DNA of 8,143 nucleotides, taken from the NCBI GenBank assembly GCA_050486105.1, contig JBJHCR010000289.1:1-8143 (forward strand). The letters run 5' to 3'. The position numbers and the translations under genes were made by a program. Each line of letters starts with the position of its first letter. The first letter of the stretch is position 1. The stretch is from JAEXNA01 sp050486105. Lineage in GTDB: Bacteria; Vulcanimicrobiota; Xenobia; Xenobiales; JADMJV01. Of this stretch, positions 5,933 to 8,143 are shown one piece after another. The notes beneath the pieces were generated by a model, which had not been told where the DNA came from, did no database searches, and saw only the letters and a list, made by a program, of their open reading frames with translations.

Positions 5933-6541
5933 TCAACGCTTGGTCCATACAGTGGTTTGCCCACCGCTGTTCACATAGATTTCACTGGAAGACATAACCC
6001 TACATTCGGCAACTTGACTGAATCCAGGCATAGAGTAGTCGAACCTAGTGGGATGAGATACCCAACGTCCACTTCCCTGATGACGCTGGCCATCGCGAGT
6101 GATCACGGTGACAAAGATTTGGTTACCCTGGCTGCTGATCTGCACTGAAGAACCGGTACTGGAATGCCAAAGCCCGTCGATACTCCCGATTGTTGGGGGT
6201 TGAGGGGGCGGTGTCGCAGCCGCAGCGCCCCGATTCCACAAGGTCACTGTGCCGTCACTCGACCGAAGTTGGAGTTGGTCTCGATGCACAAAAGATGCAG
6301 TATAAGCCTTATCTTGATAGCGGTAGGAGAAAGAATCCCCGAACCGACTCCAGCTTCCCCGGACCTGGAAAGGCTGCCCCTGAGGGGGGTGAAAGGTCAG
6401 ATCGACGATCTCCATATTGGCCCAAATCTGTATTCGATTTCCTGAGGTAGAAGTCCACCATCCGGCAGGGTCATGAGCGAAGGCCGGCGCGGACATCCCT
6501 AGCAGGACCAGCAAGACAACGAATGCAAGTTTCTGTTTCAT
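5933..6541 (-). CDS. Exported protein with two tandem beta-rich repeats
   Basis: A 202-residue secreted or periplasmic protein with no family I can name. Residues 1-22 are a classical signal peptide: MKQK, a hydrophobic core FVVLLVLLG, and APAFA-H cleavage. The mature part is two copies of a domain of about 78 residues (27-104 and 123-202) joined by a Pro/Ala linker (AAAATPPPQPP). The copies share the layout G(W/L)W.S..G..(I/V)QI near the start, G.W at about 35, (F/Y)(S/D)Y in the middle and a closing (V/T)T(L/V)W..R. Alternating hydrophobic residues suggest small beta-sheets; the copies are clearly diverged. The N-terminal DPAGWW start is typical of domains reporting substrate or ligand binding, but no ligand is evident. 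The ATG at 6541 is fixed by the signal peptide; upstream GGAG is too far (about 17 nt) for a good ribosome site. It is divergent from the NPF-rich gene across 147 bp. Confidence 0.8.
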   Translation of the reverse strand: MKQKLAFVVLLVLLGMSAPAFAHDPAGWWTSTSGNRIQIWANMEIVDLTFHPPQGQPFQVRGSWSRFGDSFSYRYQDKAYTASFVHRDQLQLRSSDGTVTLWNRGAAAATPPPQPPTIGSIDGLWHSSTGSSVQISSQGNQIFVTVITRDGQRHQGSGRWVSHPTRFDYSMPGFSQVAECRVMSSSEIYVNSGGQTTVWTKR

Positions 6542-6652
6542 GAGAGGTCCCGTTTCTCCACGCCCTTAGTACAAACCTTTCAGCAAGTTCTCTCCACGAT
6601 CGCCTTGCAAGCAGAGCAACCTAAAGCGTTTTGTTACAGTTTTTCAATTCGA

Positions 6653-6682
6653 TTGGAAACCGAGTACGTCAGGTGTTATAAT
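6653..6682 (+). promoter_or_regulatory. Near-consensus promoter giving a leaderless message
   Basis: TTGGAA (6653-6658) and a perfect TATAAT (6677-6682) are 18 bp apart, with an extended -10 TG at 6674-6675. The next ATG begins at 6689, six bases after the -10 box, exactly where transcription would be expected to start. This decides the start codon of the following gene and predicts that its mRNA begins at or next to the AUG. Confidence 0.8.
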
Positions 6683-6688
6683 GCCGCC

Positions 6689-7654
6689 ATGAATCTGTTC
6701 GGTTTTGGAACCAATCCCTTTGCTCAAACGGTCACCTTCGGCTCTCCTCAGCCACTTCGAAGCGCTCAAGTTCCAACTCAGCTCTCGTTTCAACCTTTCA
6801 ATTTCCAAACTTTTCCTTTCCAACAGACCCAGACAGCCCAACAGCAGTTGGGTCAAGGTTTTGCCAGCTTCCTCGGTGCTCCGGTGGCCATGTTTCCTGG
6901 ACCGGCCTTCGGAGGTGCACCGACATTTCAGCCCTTCCAGCCACTTCCAAACTTTTTTCCCGGGCCAGCTCCTCAGCTGTCCAATCCTTTCGCCTTTGGA
7001 GGTCCAATCCAACCTCCGCCCCTCAACGTGGCACCGACTTCTCCCTTCCTTCAGCCGGCGCCCCCTAATTTCGGTTTCACCTCGCCTCCACCCCAAAGTG
7101 TCTTCTCTCCGTTCCAATCTCAAAACCCATTCGGTTTCAACAACGGATTTTCGAACCCATTCGGCTTTGCAGTCCAGCCGGGCACCCCTTTTGGAGCCAA
7201 CCCCGGAATCGGTCAGCCGAATCCTTTCACTTTCAATCCCACTTCTCTACCTGGAATACCGCTCGGCAGTGATCCCTTCTTCCATCAGAACCTGGACAAT
7301 TTCTTCCAGAACGCCATCCAGCAGATCTCTGGAGTGAATCAGATTGGGGCCGCTCTTGGGGTCTCCACCAATCCCCAAGGCAACGGGCAGCGCGGCGATG
7401 TTCGAGTTTTGGTTGGGAACCGTTGGGACGGGGTAGCTCCTCAGCGAGTCACTATCCACGAACAAGGGCGATTTTCCACCCGACAGCACACCGACAACAT
7501 CGGAGGATTCCGGGCCACCGAAGCCCGCTTCACCAATGGGGAGGTTGGGAAGACGTATACTGTCGCTGTGCAGTGGGCCGACGGCACCACCACCCAACGC
7601 CAGGTGACCATGAACCAACCCGGTCAGCTTTTCATTATTGACACGCCATTCTAA
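6689..7654 (+). CDS. Pro/Phe/Gln/Asn-rich low-complexity protein with a C-terminal beta domain
   Basis: A 321-residue protein of no family I recognise. Residues 1 to about 195 are low complexity, dominated by Pro, Phe, Gln, Asn and Gly with almost no charged residues. They contain five NPF tripeptides (for example NPFAF, NPFGFNNGFSNPFGF, NPFTF) and many QPF, SPF and FPF units. Residues about 200-235 may be helical (FHQNLDNFFQNAIQQISG). Residues 236-321 look globular and beta-rich: GDVRVLVGNRWDG, VTIHEQGRF, a conserved-looking GKTYTVAVQWADGTTTQRQV, and QLFIIDTPF at the end. There is no signal peptide or membrane segment, so it is probably cytoplasmic, or exported by an unknown route. The frame is open further upstream to TTG 6605, but the promoter at 6653-6682 puts the start at ATG 6689. 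Its stop overlaps that of the convergent ABC gene. Function unknown. Confidence 0.8.
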   Translation: MNLFGFGTNPFAQTVTFGSPQPLRSAQVPTQLSFQPFNFQTFPFQQTQTAQQQLGQGFASFLGAPVAMFPGPAFGGAPTFQPFQPLPNFFPGPAPQLSNPFAFGGPIQPPPLNVAPTSPFLQPAPPNFGFTSPPPQSVFSPFQSQNPFGFNNGFSNPFGFAVQPGTPFGANPGIGQPNPFTFNPTSLPGIPLGSDPFFHQNLDNFFQNAIQQISGVNQIGAALGVSTNPQGNGQRGDVRVLVGNRWDGVAPQRVTIHEQGRFSTRQHTDNIGGFRATEARFTNGEVGKTYTVAVQWADGTTTQRQVTMNQPGQLFIIDTPF

Positions 7655-8143
7655 GAAACCGTTTCCCCGCTTTGCAGTCGCCACAGCGACGCGTAGAGGC
7701 GATCGTTGGTCACTAGACTCTCGTGGGTGCCGTCCTCAACCACTTCGCCTTCTGTCAGGACGATGATCCTGTCCGCGTGGCGGATGGTGGACAGGCGGTG
7801 AGCCACGATGATCACGGTGCGGTCGCGGCGCACTTGTTCCAGAGCTTTGGCGATGGCTGCCTCAGTCTCGTTGTCCACAGCGGAGGTGGCTTCGTCGAGG
7901 ATCAAAACCTGCGGATTTTTGAGAAGAGCTCGAGCCAGAGCGATCCTTTGCCGCTGCCCTCCAGACAGGCGTAAACCTCTTTCTCCTACGTGAGTTTTCA
8001 ATCCCTGGGGCAACCTTTCTACGAATTCGTTGACTGCAGCTTGCTCGATGGCCCTCTGGAAACTTTCCTGGTCCGCTTGAAAAGTTCCATAGCGGATGTT
8101 CTCTTCCACTGTGCCATCAAACAAGAAAACCTCTTGAGAAACC
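7651..8143 (-). CDS. ABC exporter, C-terminal ATP-binding part (5' end outside window)
   Basis: The last 163 residues of an ATP-binding cassette of the exporter (MsbA/LmrA-like) class. The Q-loop VSQEVFLFDGTVEENI opens the visible part, followed by signature LSGGQRQRIALARAL, Walker B VLILDEATSAVD with its catalytic Glu, and H-loop IIVAHRLSTIRHADRI, then the usual D-G-T-H-E-L tail (GEVVEDGTHESL). Walker A and the membrane domain lie beyond the right edge. FLFDGTVEENIRYG and the arrangement of motifs indicate a fused membrane-ATPase half-transporter, normally acting as a homo- or heterodimer that exports lipid, peptide or drug; the substrate cannot be inferred. The stop TAG (7653-7651) overlaps the TAA of the convergent gene, with no terminator between them. 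Confidence 0.95.
   Translation of the reverse strand, partial: VSQEVFLFDGTVEENIRYGTFQADQESFQRAIEQAAVNEFVERLPQGLKTHVGERGLRLSGGQRQRIALARALLKNPQVLILDEATSAVDNETEAAIAKALEQVRRDRTVIIVAHRLSTIRHADRIIVLTEGEVVEDGTHESLVTNDRLYASLWRLQSGETVS

Noticed and set aside
6644..7337. Long frames on both strands inside the NPF-rich gene (6644-7123 minus, 6705-7337 plus).
   Set aside because: They are by-products of the biased, repetitive coding sequence; the 6689 frame alone has the promoter and a folded C-terminal domain.
1..8143. CRISPR arrays, tRNA or rRNA genes, insertion sequences, phage attachment sites.
   Set aside because: No regularly spaced direct repeats, cloverleaf-like sequence, transposase or integrase coding was seen by eye; an RNA covariance search was not possible here.

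Overview
The window is bacterial: compact genes on both strands, a restriction-modification locus, a VapBC toxin-antitoxin pair, an overlapping gene pair and an ABC exporter. The lineage cannot be fixed from sequence alone. Base composition is moderate, and several genes (C5 methyltransferase, vapB, the NPF-rich protein) have no convincing Shine-Dalgarno sequence. At two of them a -10 box sits only 6-9 nt before the start codon, so the organism probably makes leaderless or near-leaderless transcripts.

Layout. (1) 1-2014: a divergent type II restriction-modification locus. The minus strand carries a C5-cytosine DNA methyltransferase that runs off the left edge. The plus strand carries a restriction endonuclease related to EcoRV, split by an apparent one-base loss in a T-run near 1466-1470. 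(2) 2015-2669: gene-poor, with one weak candidate for a small membrane protein. (3) 2670-3053: a small VOC (glyoxalase/bleomycin-resistance fold) protein. (4) 3311-3787: an unrecognised soluble protein. (5) 3818-4468: vapB-vapC on the minus strand, with a promoter and a palindromic operator overlapping the vapB start. (6) 4498-5825: a two-gene minus-strand operon (PAQR/hemolysin III membrane protein, then an exported protein with a SecD P1-head-like domain) ending in an intrinsic terminator. (7) 5910-6541: an exported two-repeat beta-rich protein with a hairpin just after its stop. (8) 6653-7654: a protein very rich in Pro, Phe, Gln and Asn with a small globular C-terminal domain, driven by a near-consensus promoter that should give a leaderless mRNA. 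(9) 7651-8143: the C-terminal ATPase part of an ABC exporter, convergent with (8) and overlapping it at the stop codons.

How they fit together. The methyltransferase and nuclease form one modification/restriction unit; an EcoRV-fold nuclease beside a C5 methyltransferase is the most notable biological point, because EcoRV itself is paired with an adenine methyltransferase. With vapBC this left half looks like accessory, defence/stability DNA. The right half is envelope- and secretion-themed (PAQR protein, SecD-P1-like exported protein, exported repeat protein, ABC exporter), but apart from the overlapping PAQR/SecD-like pair nothing in the sequence shows that these genes work together.
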